Shown here: piece by piece, positions 30,063 through 37,852 of the stretch
How positions within the stretch are numbered: position 1 is the first letter of the stretch
Layout of the letters: each line of letters starts with the position of its first letter
DNA from: VBDM01 sp964430565
Lineage (GTDB): Bacteria > Pseudomonadota > Gammaproteobacteria > Burkholderiales > SG8-39
Assembly: GCA_964430565.1 (NCBI GenBank)
Contig: CAYSFD010000050.1
Location: forward strand, 1 to 37,852
Direction: 5' to 3'
DNA length: 37,852 nucleotides
The notes under the pieces: model-generated
Database searches by the model: none
Seen by the model: the letters and a program-made list of their open reading frames with translations, nothing else
What the model was told of the DNA's origin: nothing
Program-made: the position numbers and the translations under genes

Positions 30063-31037
30063 TCAGAGGTCGATCTTGATGCCTGCGTCCTTCACTACCT
30101 TGCCCCATTTTTCGATTTCGCTGCGCACGAACTTGGTGAACTCCGCCGGCGACTGTCCGCCGAGCGTCGCGCCCTGCGTCTCCCATATCTGCTTGATGTC
30201 GGGAGCCTGCAACACTTTCGCTGTTTCAGCATACATGCGGTCGATCGCCGACCGGGGCGTGCCCTTGATCGCCCACAACGCGTACCAGGTCGTCACTTCG
30301 TAGCCCTTCAATCCCGCTTCCTGCATGGTGGGGACATCGGGAATCAGGGGGGAGCGCGCCCTCGTCGTCACCGCGAGGGGACGCAGCTTTCCGGCCTTGA
30401 TGTGCGGCGCCGAAGTACCCATGCCGTCGAAGGCGAGATCGACCTCGCCGCCGAGCAGCGCGGGCGTAAGCGGCCCCGCGCCCTTGTAGGGAACGTGGGT
30501 CATCTGGACGCCGGTCATCATCTTGAAGAGCTCCACCGAGAGATGGTGCGTGGTGCCGTTTCCGGCCGAACCGTAGTTGAGCTTGCCCGGGTTGGTCTTG
30601 GCGAATGCGATGAGCTCGTCGACGGACTTGAACGGGTGCTTGGGATGCACGACCACGACGTTCGGCACGTAGGCCACCACCGTCACCGGGATGAAGTCGC
30701 GTTCCAGGGCGTAGGGGAGCTTGGTATACAGCGTCTCGGCGATAGTGTGATGCACGGCGCCCATGAACCAGGTATAGCCGTCCCCTGGCGCCTTGGCGGC
30801 GTTGGTCGCGCCCACGGTGCCGCCCGCGCCCGCCTGGTTTTCGATCAGCACGCTTTGGCCGAGGCTTAGCGTGAGCTTGACCGCGAGCGGCCGCGCAAAT
30901 ACGTCCGTGCCGCCGCCCGGCGGGAACGGGTTGATGATGCGTACCGGTTTGGTGGGCCAGCTCTGCGCCGACGCGGTGCCGGCGAGCAATCCGGCGAGAA
31001 CCAGCAGAACGGCAGAAACAGTGAAACGATTTCTCAT
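30063..31037 (-). CDS. Bug/TctC-family periplasmic solute receptor
   Basis: A 324-residue receptor. Signal peptide MRNRFTVSAVLLVLAGLLAG ending TASAQS; then WPTKPVRIINPFPPGGGTDV (ligand loop 1), GAGGTVGATNAAKAPGDGYT, LNYGSAGNGTTHHLSVELFK, HVPYKGAGPLTPALLGGEVD. It binds a carboxylate in the periplasm. It is the last gene of the operon with an acyl-CoA dehydrogenase, a ThDP enzyme and a cytochrome c, suggesting that its ligand is the substrate or product of those enzymes. A good Shine-Dalgarno (GGAGG) is upstream of ATG 31037. Confidence 0.94.
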   Translation of the reverse strand: MRNRFTVSAVLLVLAGLLAGTASAQSWPTKPVRIINPFPPGGGTDVFARPLAVKLTLSLGQSVLIENQAGAGGTVGATNAAKAPGDGYTWFMGAVHHTIAETLYTKLPYALERDFIPVTVVAYVPNVVVVHPKHPFKSVDELIAFAKTNPGKLNYGSAGNGTTHHLSVELFKMMTGVQMTHVPYKGAGPLTPALLGGEVDLAFDGMGTSAPHIKAGKLRPLAVTTRARSPLIPDVPTMQEAGLKGYEVTTWYALWAIKGTPRSAIDRMYAETAKVLQAPDIKQIWETQGATLGGQSPAEFTKFVRSEIEKWGKVVKDAGIKIDL

Positions 31038-31128
31038 GACAGGGTGCCTCCTTCGATGGATTTTCCCGTTCGCTGCGGGCAGCTTTCTTCGAGCCCGGTA
31101 GTGTGCCACAGGAGCGTTCGCCGGGGGA

Positions 31129-31479
31129 TCAGAAGTTTCTCAGCAGCGGAATGTCCTTTGCCGCCGGCGCCGGCCGGATCGAGGCGAAATAGGCGTAGAG
31201 GTCCGCGACGTCCTGGTTGCTCACCAGCTTTTCTTCGTACGCCGGCATGTCCTGGCGCGGCTTTCTCATCTGCGGGAGGAACCCGGCCCACGGATAACCC
31301 AGAGGGATGGGCGGTTCCGAGTTGCGCCCGCCACCCTGGGCATGCGTGCCGTGGCAGGAATGGCAGGCGAGATCGACGTAGAGCTTCTTTCCGCGTTCTG
31401 CAGACCCCGGGGGCGCTTTGTCCTGCGCTGCGCTGGTGCTCGCGAGCAGCATTGCTGCGAGGAGTATGGTAATCCGCAT
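31129..31479 (-). CDS. Secreted c-type cytochrome
   Basis: A 116-residue monohaem cytochrome. Signal peptide (ITILLAAMLLASTSAAQ) then the haem motif CHSCH (C39-H43) and the distal ligand Met78 in DMPAYEEKLVS. It carries electrons in the periplasm. It starts 10 nt after the stop of the Tat-exported ThDP enzyme, with GGGAGAG before its ATG, so the two are translated from one mRNA. I infer that it takes electrons from a periplasmic oxidation, most simply that of the neighbouring ThDP enzyme. Confidence 0.9.
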   Translation of the reverse strand: MRITILLAAMLLASTSAAQDKAPPGSAERGKKLYVDLACHSCHGTHAQGGGRNSEPPIPLGYPWAGFLPQMRKPRQDMPAYEEKLVSNQDVADLYAYFASIRPAPAAKDIPLLRNF

Positions 31480-31489
31480 GGATCTCTCC

Positions 31490-33415
31490 CTAGCGCAGCT
31501 GGCAGACGACGTCGACCAGCGCCGGCGCGCCGCCCTTCACCACCTTGAGGGCGCGCTGCACCGCGGGCCCCACCGCATTCGGGTCGCTGATCGGCCCTTC
31601 GCCCCACACGCCGAAGGACTGCGCGAGCTTGGCGAAATCCACGTCCGGGTCGTAGATCATGGTGCCGATCTTCGCGGTTTTCGGGTCGCGACGGTGCAGT
31701 CCCGCCATGCGCTGCAGGTGCATGACCTCCTGGACGTAGCCGCGGTTGTTGTACATCACGATGAGCAGCGGAATCTTGTGATGCGCCGCGGTCCAGAGCA
31801 CGCCCGGCGCGTAGCACAGGTCGCCGTCGGGCTGCAGCGTCACGGTGAGGATGCCTTTGTCGCGGTTCGCGAGCGCCACGCCCACCGCGCCCGGAGCGGA
31901 ATAGCCCACCCCGGCCGCGCCCGAGCCGCCCATCATGTTGTGGAATTTTGTCGTCGGCCACAGCCGCTTCGGCCAGGCGATCCGGTCCGAGACCGCGAGC
32001 GAGTAGTTTTCGTTCTTGATCGCGTTCCATACCTCGGCGCAAAGGCGCGAGGTGCTCACCGGGCTCGCGTCCCAGCCGAGCGCCGCGGCCGTCTTCATGC
32101 GCTCCTTCATGTCGCGATACCGCTTGCGCATTCCGTCCGCCCTGCCGGCGAGCTCGGCCGCGCGTGTCGAAGACAACTCACGCTTGATCGCATCGGTGAG
32201 CGGAGCGAGCGAAGTCTGCGCATCGCCGCTGATGGCGAGATCGGCCGGCTGGAAGCGCTGGAAGTCCTGGTAGTTTGACTTCATCATGAAGTCGGCGAAC
32301 GAGATCTGGATCACCTTGACGTCGGGCTTGGCGGTGCGCCGCACGTCCTTCCACGGATCGCCCAGGCTGTGCAGGAAGCCCCACGGGTCCTGCACTTCGA
32401 GCATCAGGATCACATCGGCATTGCGGATCAGCCCAGCCCGGCTTTCGGAGAGTTCCAGGTAATGCGTGCTCGGAAAATTCATGCGGTTGCCGGTGGAGAT
32501 GACCGGGCATTGCAGGGATTCGGCGAGTTTCACCAGCGCATCGACGCCTTCCTGCGAGCGCGCGCAGCGATCGGCGACGATGACCGGGTTCTGCGCCGCG
32601 ACGAGCATCTTTGCCGCCTCGCGCAGCGCGCGCTCGTCGGCCTGAGGCGGCATCGCCAGCGACAGCTTCGGGATCGAGAGCTTGTCCTCGTGGATCGGCT
32701 CTTCCTGCAGGTCGATGTCGAGCGTGATCATCACCGGCTCCTGTGGCGGCGACATCATCATCTTGTAGGCGCGCACCGTGGACTCGGCGAAATGCTGCAG
32801 CGACGCCGGCTGGTCGTCCCATTTGATGAAGTCGCGGACGAGTCCCGCGGGATCCTGAACGCAGTGCGTCCATTCGACACCGGGCCGGCGCTTGGCGGCG
32901 TTCACACTGTTGCCGGCGAACATCAGCACCGGAACGCGGTCGACCCAGGCGTTGTAGACCGCCATCGCCGCGTGCTGCATGCCGACGCTCGAGTGAGCCA
33001 GGATCGCCATCGGTTTGCCGGAGGCTTTCGCGTAGCCGTGCGCCATGCCCACCGAGGATTCCTCGTGCATGCAGGTGAGGAACTCGGGCTTCCTGTTGCC
33101 GCCGTAGTTGACGATCGACTCGTGCAGGCTGCGGAAGCTGGAGGCCGGGTTGGAGGCGACGTAGTCGATGTCGAGCGTCTTGATCACGTCGAGCATGAAA
33201 TCCGAGCCGGGGCGGGAAACAAAGGAGTTGCCGCGCATGTTGGCCTCGCCTTCCGCCTTTGCGGGCCTGGCCTCGGCGGCTTGAGCGACCTGCGTTGCCG
33301 CGGTCATCGCCGCGGCGGTCGCAGCGCCGGCAGCAGCGGCGCCCTTAAGGAAGGCGCGCCGGTCGAGTCCGGATTCCTCGTCTTTAGTTTTCGTGGACTT
33401 GCGTTCCTTGGCCAT
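31490..33415 (-). CDS. Tat-exported thiamine-diphosphate enzyme (acetolactate synthase-like)
   Basis: A 641-residue ThDP enzyme of the acetolactate synthase/benzoylformate decarboxylase superfamily. The N-terminus is a twin-arginine signal (LDRRAFLKGAAAAGAA; RR at 19-20; probable cleavage after AQA at about 46). The Pyr domain has MHEESSVGMAHGYAKASGKP, with catalytic Glu118. The central domain runs about 245-400. The PP domain has the ThDP/Mg motif GDL (531-533) with N556-N557. It should act on a 2-oxo acid or acyloin in the periplasm; Tat export suits a cofactor-loaded folded enzyme. It is flanked by a cytochrome c and an acyl-CoA dehydrogenase in one operon. Substrate unknown. AGGAGGAG precedes the ATG. 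Confidence 0.88.
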   Translation of the reverse strand: MAKERKSTKTKDEESGLDRRAFLKGAAAAGAATAAAMTAATQVAQAAEARPAKAEGEANMRGNSFVSRPGSDFMLDVIKTLDIDYVASNPASSFRSLHESIVNYGGNRKPEFLTCMHEESSVGMAHGYAKASGKPMAILAHSSVGMQHAAMAVYNAWVDRVPVLMFAGNSVNAAKRRPGVEWTHCVQDPAGLVRDFIKWDDQPASLQHFAESTVRAYKMMMSPPQEPVMITLDIDLQEEPIHEDKLSIPKLSLAMPPQADERALREAAKMLVAAQNPVIVADRCARSQEGVDALVKLAESLQCPVISTGNRMNFPSTHYLELSESRAGLIRNADVILMLEVQDPWGFLHSLGDPWKDVRRTAKPDVKVIQISFADFMMKSNYQDFQRFQPADLAISGDAQTSLAPLTDAIKRELSSTRAAELAGRADGMRKRYRDMKERMKTAAALGWDASPVSTSRLCAEVWNAIKNENYSLAVSDRIAWPKRLWPTTKFHNMMGGSGAAGVGYSAPGAVGVALANRDKGILTVTLQPDGDLCYAPGVLWTAAHHKIPLLIVMYNNRGYVQEVMHLQRMAGLHRRDPKTAKIGTMIYDPDVDFAKLAQSFGVWGEGPISDPNAVGPAVQRALKVVKGGAPALVDVVCQLR

Positions 33416-33467
33416 GGGGTCTCCTCCTTGGTTCTGGTACGGCGTGTGCCGCGAATCTCATCCCATC

Positions 33468-34628
33468 CTAATAAGAGCGCGGCAGCTGCAGCACGTGCTC
33501 GGCAAGATAACACAGCACGAGATTGGTCGAAATCGGCGCGATCTGATAGAGCCGCGTCTCGCGGAACTTGCGCTCGACGTCGTATTCCTCGGCGAAGCCG
33601 AAACCGCCGTGGGTCTGCAGGCACATGTCGCCCGCCTGCCAGGAGGCTTCCGCGGCGAGCTGCTTCGCCATGTTGGATTCGGGCCCGCAGGGTTTGCCTG
33701 CATCGTAGAGCGCCGCGGCGCGCTCGACCATGAGCGCCGCGGCTTCGCTTGCCATGTAGGCGCGCGCGATCGGGAACTGCACGCCCTGGTTCTGCCCGAT
33801 CGGGCGGCCGAACACCTCGCGCTCATTCGCGTAGGCGGTCGCTTTTGCGATGAACCAGCGCGCGTCGCCGATGCATTCGGCGCCGATAAGGATCCGCTCG
33901 GCGTTCATGCCGTCCAAGATGTAGCGGAAGCCCTTGCCTTCCTCGCCGACGAGGTTTTCCGCGGGCACTTCCAGGTTGTCGATGAAAATCTCCGTGGTGG
34001 CGTGGTTGATCATGGTGCGGATCGGACGGATGGTGAGACCTTTCCCGAGCGCCGCTTTCATGTCGACGATGAACACCGACATGCCCTCGGTTTTTTTCTG
34101 CACCTGCTCCCGCGGCGTGGTGCGCGCGAGCAAGAGCATCAGGTCGGAGTGCTCGGCGCGAGAAGTCCAGACTTTCTGCCCGTTGACGACGTAACGGTCG
34201 CCTTTCCTGACCGCGGCGGTGCGGATCGACGAGGTGTCGGTACCCGCCGAGGGCTCGGTGATGCCGAAGGCCTGCAGGCGCAGTTCGCCCTTGGCGATCT
34301 TCGGCAGGTATTTCTTCTTCTGCGCCTCGCTGCAATGTCGCAGCACCGTGCCCATGGTGTACATCTGCGCGTGGCAGGCCGCGCCGTTGGCGCCGCTTTT
34401 CTGGATCTCTTCGAGGATCGCCGCAGCCGCGCTGAGCGGAAGGCCCGCGCCGCCATACTCCTCCGGGATGAGGCAGGAGAGCCAGCCGGCCTCGGTTAGC
34501 GCTCGCACGAACTCGGTCGGATAGCGCCGCTCGCGATCGGTCTCCCGCCAGTACTCCATCGGGAAAGTGGCGCAGAGCTTCGCCACCGCGTCGCGGATTT
34601 CGGAGAGATCGTGATCGCGAACCGACAT
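33468..34628 (-). CDS. Acyl-CoA dehydrogenase
   Basis: A 386-residue FAD acyl-CoA dehydrogenase. Blocks: IPEEYGGAGLPLSAAAAILE, FGITEPSAGTDTSSIRTAAV (FAD/substrate region, around 130-150), VNGQKVWTSRAEHSDLM, GKGFRYILDGMNAERILIGA, and THGGFGFAEEYDVERKFRET near the C-terminus. It oxidises an acyl-CoA in the cytoplasm, passing electrons to ETF. ATG 34628 gives the normal family length; the open frame upstream runs through the opposite-strand CoA-transferase and is not coding. First gene of the minus-strand operon, with an inverted-repeat region before it. Confidence 0.93.
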   Translation of the reverse strand: MSVRDHDLSEIRDAVAKLCATFPMEYWRETDRERRYPTEFVRALTEAGWLSCLIPEEYGGAGLPLSAAAAILEEIQKSGANGAACHAQMYTMGTVLRHCSEAQKKKYLPKIAKGELRLQAFGITEPSAGTDTSSIRTAAVRKGDRYVVNGQKVWTSRAEHSDLMLLLARTTPREQVQKKTEGMSVFIVDMKAALGKGLTIRPIRTMINHATTEIFIDNLEVPAENLVGEEGKGFRYILDGMNAERILIGAECIGDARWFIAKATAYANEREVFGRPIGQNQGVQFPIARAYMASEAAALMVERAAALYDAGKPCGPESNMAKQLAAEASWQAGDMCLQTHGGFGFAEEYDVERKFRETRLYQIAPISTNLVLCYLAEHVLQLPRSY

Positions 34629-34688
34629 TTCGCCCCCGGATGAGCACAGCGCGTTGAGCGGCCTCAGGTCCGATCGAACGCGCCGAGC

Positions 34689-34730
34689 TGAAACGGCGAA
34701 TTCGTTCGTCCGTTTCAACAGGCTATTATA
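34689..34730. promoter_or_regulatory. Divergent promoter with inverted-repeat operator
   Basis: TGAAACGG (34689-34696) and CCGTTTCA (34710-34717) form a perfect 8-bp inverted repeat with a 13-nt spacer that itself contains CGAATTCG. Next to it, CTATTATAG (34723-34731) supplies a -10-like TATTAT on the plus strand and TATAAT on the minus strand. This lies between the acyl-CoA dehydrogenase operon and the CoA-transferase, so one regulator may control both. No -35 matches well. Confidence 0.55.
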
Positions 34731-34766
34731 GCGGCCAGTCCTCGACCAATTTTCCTGCACCCCGCC

Positions 34767-35957
34767 ATGCCCCACGTCCCCGCCTCCACCGCGCTTTCGC
34801 GCTTTCGCGTCCTCGACCTTTCGCGCGTTCGAGCGGGTCCGACTTGCGTGAGGCAGCTCGCCGATTTCGGCGCCGACGTCATCAAGATCGAGACGCCGCC
34901 CGCCGTCGAGAAGGACACCATGGGCGGCCCGAGGGACGGCCCGGATTTCCAGAACCTGCATCGCAACAAGCGCTCGATCACGCTCAACCTCAAGGACAAG
35001 GAGGGCGTCGCGGTCTTTATGAAGCTGGTAAAGACCGCGGATGTGGTGGTCGAGAACTACCGCCCCGACGTGAAGTTCCGCCTGGGCATCGATTACGAGT
35101 CGCTGGCGAAGGTCAACCCGCGCATCATCCTCGCGAGCATTTCCGGCTTCGGGCAGGACGGCCCGTACCGCGACCGGCCGGGATTCGACCAGATCGCTCA
35201 AGGGATGGGCGGCTTCATGTCGATCACGGGGCTGCCGGGCCAGGGCCCGGTGCGCGCCGGCACGGCGATCGCGGACCTGTCGGCGGGTCTTTTCGCTGCG
35301 CTCGGGGTCATGACGGCGCTCCTCGAGCGCGAAAAGTCCGGCCGCGGCCAATGGGTACAGTCGAGCCTGCTGATGTCGCAGATCGCGCTGCTCGACTTCC
35401 AGGCGGCGCGCTACCTGATGACGGGCGTGCCTCCCGGGCAGGCGGGCAACGACCACCCGACCAGCATGCCGACCTCCGCGTACAAGACGAAGGACGGCTA
35501 CATCAACATCGCCGCTACGGGCGAAAGCATCTGGCGCCGCGTTTGCGAGGGCATCGGGCGCAGCGACTTGCTGGAGAATCCCGATTTCAAGGGCGAGCAG
35601 AATCGTTCGATGAACCGCGTCGCGCTGAACGCCGAGATCAACAAGGCGCTCGCGGCGCGCACGACCGGCGAGTGGATCGGGGTCCTGACAGCCGCCGAAG
35701 TTCCGTGCGGGCCGATCTATTCCATAGACAAGGTGTTCGACGACCCGCAAGTGAAGCACATCGGCGCCGCGGTGAGCGTGAAGAGCGCGAAGCTCGGCGA
35801 GATCCGCATCGTCAACCAGGCGGTGGGGCTTTCACGAACGCCGGCCTCCATCGCGACTGCGCCGCCCGAACTCGGCGAGCACACTGGGGAAATCATGGTG
35901 GAGCTGGGTTACGGCGCAGCGGAGATCGAGGAGCTGCGGAAGAAGAAGGTCGTATAG
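34767..35957 (+). CDS. Class III (CaiB/BaiF) CoA-transferase
   Basis: A 396-residue family III CoA-transferase. Blocks: FRVLDLSRVRAGPTCVRQLA, GADVIKIETPP, NLHRNKRSITLNLKDKEGV, VVENYRPDVKFRLGIDYESL, ILASISGFGQDGPY, and GQWVQSSLLMSQIALLDFQA. At the usual catalytic-Asp position (LxD in relatives) the sequence reads SSLLMSQIALLD, so which Asp serves as nucleophile is unclear. It would activate the carboxylate that the divergent operon consumes. The shared promoter region has an inverted repeat. ATG 34767 fits the family N-terminus; no strong Shine-Dalgarno. Confidence 0.92.
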   Translation: MPHVPASTALSRFRVLDLSRVRAGPTCVRQLADFGADVIKIETPPAVEKDTMGGPRDGPDFQNLHRNKRSITLNLKDKEGVAVFMKLVKTADVVVENYRPDVKFRLGIDYESLAKVNPRIILASISGFGQDGPYRDRPGFDQIAQGMGGFMSITGLPGQGPVRAGTAIADLSAGLFAALGVMTALLEREKSGRGQWVQSSLLMSQIALLDFQAARYLMTGVPPGQAGNDHPTSMPTSAYKTKDGYINIAATGESIWRRVCEGIGRSDLLENPDFKGEQNRSMNRVALNAEINKALAARTTGEWIGVLTAAEVPCGPIYSIDKVFDDPQVKHIGAAVSVKSAKLGEIRIVNQAVGLSRTPASIATAPPELGEHTGEIMVELGYGAAEIEELRKKKVV

Positions 35958-36306
35958 CCGGGTACAGGGGCATGGCGGGATCCCGCCTCTATTGCCGCGA
36001 GTGCGCTGCTGGTCACGCTTTCCTGCGGTGGCTGCATTCGAGCCCTGAAGGTACGGTAGCGTAAAGTCTTGACGTAGCGGGCGTCGCCTGGCACGGCTGC
36101 CGCGGGCCGGGGCCAATCGCTTCTGGTGTCAACTCGGAACACGTGCCGGGCGCTACCTGACGGGAATCACCGGGAAGCGCCACCTATCTCGTGTACAACG
36201 AGCTTCGTCTCCCCGGCGTTGACGCGCGCGTCCCGAGCGCGCTCGATCGTGCGCCATCGACGTGGTTCGATGACACCGGGGCGAGCGTCGCCGCGTTGCT
36301 CGCATC
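35958..36306. other. Intergenic region left of the IS91-type transposase
   Basis: About 350 nt with no convincing gene. It should contain the left end (terIS side) and promoter of the IS91-family element, but the boundary cannot be fixed without other copies. Short frames here show no recognisable family. Confidence 0.5.
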
Positions 36307-37626
36307 ATGTCGGGATGCGGGGAGCAATCTTTGGGAGGGGCGGGAAGGACGCCCAAAGGCGGCGTGTATCGCCCGCGCAAGCCGCGCGCGAGCCCTCTCT
36401 ACCAGTGCGCCGATCGCCACCTGGCCGAACTGCGATCCGAGGGACGCCTGCAGCGGCGGCTCGAAGAGCGCGTAATCGAGCGCTTCTTGAAATGCGGCGA
36501 TCCGCACCACGGGTTTGCGCGCGTTTATTGTCCCGAATGCCGTCACGATTACCTACTCGCGTTTTCGTGCAAGGCGCGATATTTCTGCCCGAGCTGCCAC
36601 CAGAAGCGCGTGCTTGCCTATGGGGATTGGGTCGAGGAAAACATCCTTGCGCCCGTACCTCATCGGCAGTACGTCTTCACCGTTCCGCGAATGCTGCGGC
36701 CGATCTTTTCCCGAAGGCGCGGATTGCTCGGGAAGTTGTGCCATATCGTGGAGCGATTGCTGTTCCAAGCCTATTCCGGCGCCGGGGTCGAGGGTCGTCC
36801 GGGGTTGATCGTGTTCGTTCAGACCTTCGGCGATTTGGTGACCTTCAACCCGCACATCCATGTGTTGGCTGCCGATGGCGCTTTTCGCGCGGACGGTGTG
36901 TTTGTCGTGCTGCCGGCGATTCCCGTGAAGTTGCTCGAACAGGGATTTCGTATTGCGGTGTTGAAGCTCCTAGTGGCCGAGCGCGCCATCGGCGGGCGGC
37001 TCGCGGCGGGCATGCTCGCGTGGCGCCACAGCGGCTTCTCCGTGCATAACGGCGTGCGCGTTCCCGCCGGGGATATCGAGGGCCGCAAGAAGCTCGCGCA
37101 GTACATGCTGCGCGCGCCGCTTTCCCTGGAGAAGATGAGCTATGACGCAAAGACCGGCATGGTCCTTTACCGCTCGCACATGCATAAGAGTCTAAAGCGC
37201 AATTTCCAGTTGATGCCCGGCGCACAATGGCTCGAACTGCTCTGCCGCCACATTCCGGACCGGTTCGAACATTTGGTGCGGTATGCCGGCTGGTACTCGA
37301 CCAGGGTTCGGGGCGAACGGGCGCGAAAGGCTGTGCCGGCGGCGGCGGTGCAATCGCCCGAGGATGGACAGGCGATTAGGGCGCGCGCCCGGTCGGCGTG
37401 GGCGCGGTTGATCCACAAAGTCTACGAAGTCGATCCTCTGCAATGTCCCAAGTGCGGCGCGCCGATGCACGTCATCGCGCTGATCGATGATGCCGCAGTC
37501 ATTCGCCGGATCCTCGAACATCTGGGTCGCTGGGCGCCGCGCGAGGTAAGGCAGAATCAGCGCGCGCCACCGAAGCAACCGCCGGTGCTAGAACTGACCT
37601 ACCATCCCGTTCCCGACATCGCCTGA
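36307..37626 (+). mobile_element. IS91-family transposase
   Basis: A 439-residue HUH-type (Y2) rolling-circle transposase. The N-terminal zinc-binding domain (YCPECRHDYLLAFSCKARYF, then CPSCHQKR) is followed by WVEENILAPVPHRQYVFTVP. The HUH motif is in FNPHIHVLAADG, and the tyrosine pair is in YAGWYSTR. A second CPKCGAPMHVIA zinc site stands near the C-terminus. It would nick at oriIS and move DNA by rolling-circle replication, sometimes with flanking DNA. Full-length with no frameshift, so possibly active. Inverted terminal repeats are not expected for this family, and no ends were identified. Confidence 0.93.
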
Positions 37627-37852
37627 GTGGCTAAACGAAGGCAACGCCTAGGATCTACCGAGGTGTGGGCCAGACCTTGCCTTGCAGCGGCGGTTGGAAT
37701 TGATTGCCCAGCAATTTACTACTAGACTCGCTCCGATCGCCCCGTTGAGGGGTGCGCAGGCCGAGTCAAGTTAACATAAGACCGATGTGCGCCGTTCAGG
37801 ACGGCTTCCACCGGATTGCGGCGCGAACTCTGGCTTCAGCGGCGAATTGATT
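37627..37852. other. Right-edge non-coding sequence (possible oriIS side)
   Basis: 226 nt to the window edge without a recognisable gene, RNA or repeat. As the 3' flank of the IS91-type transposase, it should contain the oriIS end, but this cannot be defined from one copy. Confidence 0.4.

Noticed and set aside
32369..33733. 454-residue plus-strand frame opposite the ThDP enzyme
   Set aside because: Antisense shadow; Arg/His/Val-rich without motifs.
34629..35759. Upstream extension of the acyl-CoA dehydrogenase frame (a 763-residue fusion)
   Set aside because: The extra part is antisense to the CoA-transferase and has no motif; ATG 34628 gives the normal family length.
36126..37049. 307-residue plus-strand frame overlapping the transposase
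   Set aside because: It is an out-of-frame shadow; the transposase frame 36307-37626 carries all IS91 motifs.
1..37852. CRISPR array, tRNA or rRNA
   Set aside because: No regularly spaced repeats and no recognisable tRNA or rRNA sequence were seen.

Overview
The window is GC-rich bacterial DNA that reads as a betaproteobacterium, probably Burkholderiales-like. The evidence is two Bug/TctC-type solute receptors, class III CoA-transferases, an E. coli-type gshA, a LigB-family dioxygenase, and dispersed palindromic repeats of a kind common in that group. No rRNA, tRNA or CRISPR array was recognised, so the assignment rests on gene content only.

Region 1 (1-9650) is an accessory, defence-island-like segment of lower and uneven GC. 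A compact plus-strand operon holds a DUF1156 DNA methyltransferase (5' end outside the window), a small dual-OB-like protein, two divergent DUF488 proteins joined by start/stop overlaps, and an 1115-residue ATPase with a Swt1-like HEPN domain fused to DUF499. This is the best candidate for an under-described anti-phage or DNA-modification system. Converging on it is a minus-strand operon of different composition: a 58-residue helix-turn-helix protein, an orotate phosphoribosyltransferase homologue with all active-site residues, an unknown 108-residue protein and a STAS-like DUF4325 protein.

Region 2 (9650-20300) is GC-rich chromosome with a voltage-gated potassium channel, an orphan response regulator, a DEDDy exonuclease, recQ and many toxin-antitoxin genes, several of them broken. 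These are AbrB/PIN, RHH/PIN, a Fic gene reduced to its two ends, a wHTH-nucleotidyltransferase with its own operator, a HicB/HicA pair whose HicA has lost its middle, and a lone PIN protein. Several genes have a -10 element only 5-10 nt before the start codon and no Shine-Dalgarno, which suggests leaderless transcripts. Dispersed repeats lie between genes and in two cases supply a start or a stop codon.

Region 3 (20300-27860) holds a LigB-family dioxygenase with a DUF1330 gene, gshA, a TctC receptor, glpD and a membrane protein. Between the TctC gene and glpD, 24390-25450 is a gene graveyard: remnants of a proteobacterial (class GN) sortase, its VIT/VWA target protein and a histidine kinase, plus the C-terminal end of an ABC substrate-binding protein.

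Region 4 (27860-36000) is catabolic. A minus-strand operon encodes an acyl-CoA dehydrogenase, a Tat-exported thiamine-diphosphate enzyme, a secreted c-type cytochrome and a TctC receptor. Opposite it is a class III CoA-transferase, with an inverted repeat in the divergent promoter; a second CoA-transferase and a secreted alpha/beta-hydrolase-like protein lie nearby. Together they suggest uptake, periplasmic oxidation and CoA-dependent breakdown of an organic acid. The right end is an IS91-family transposase gene.
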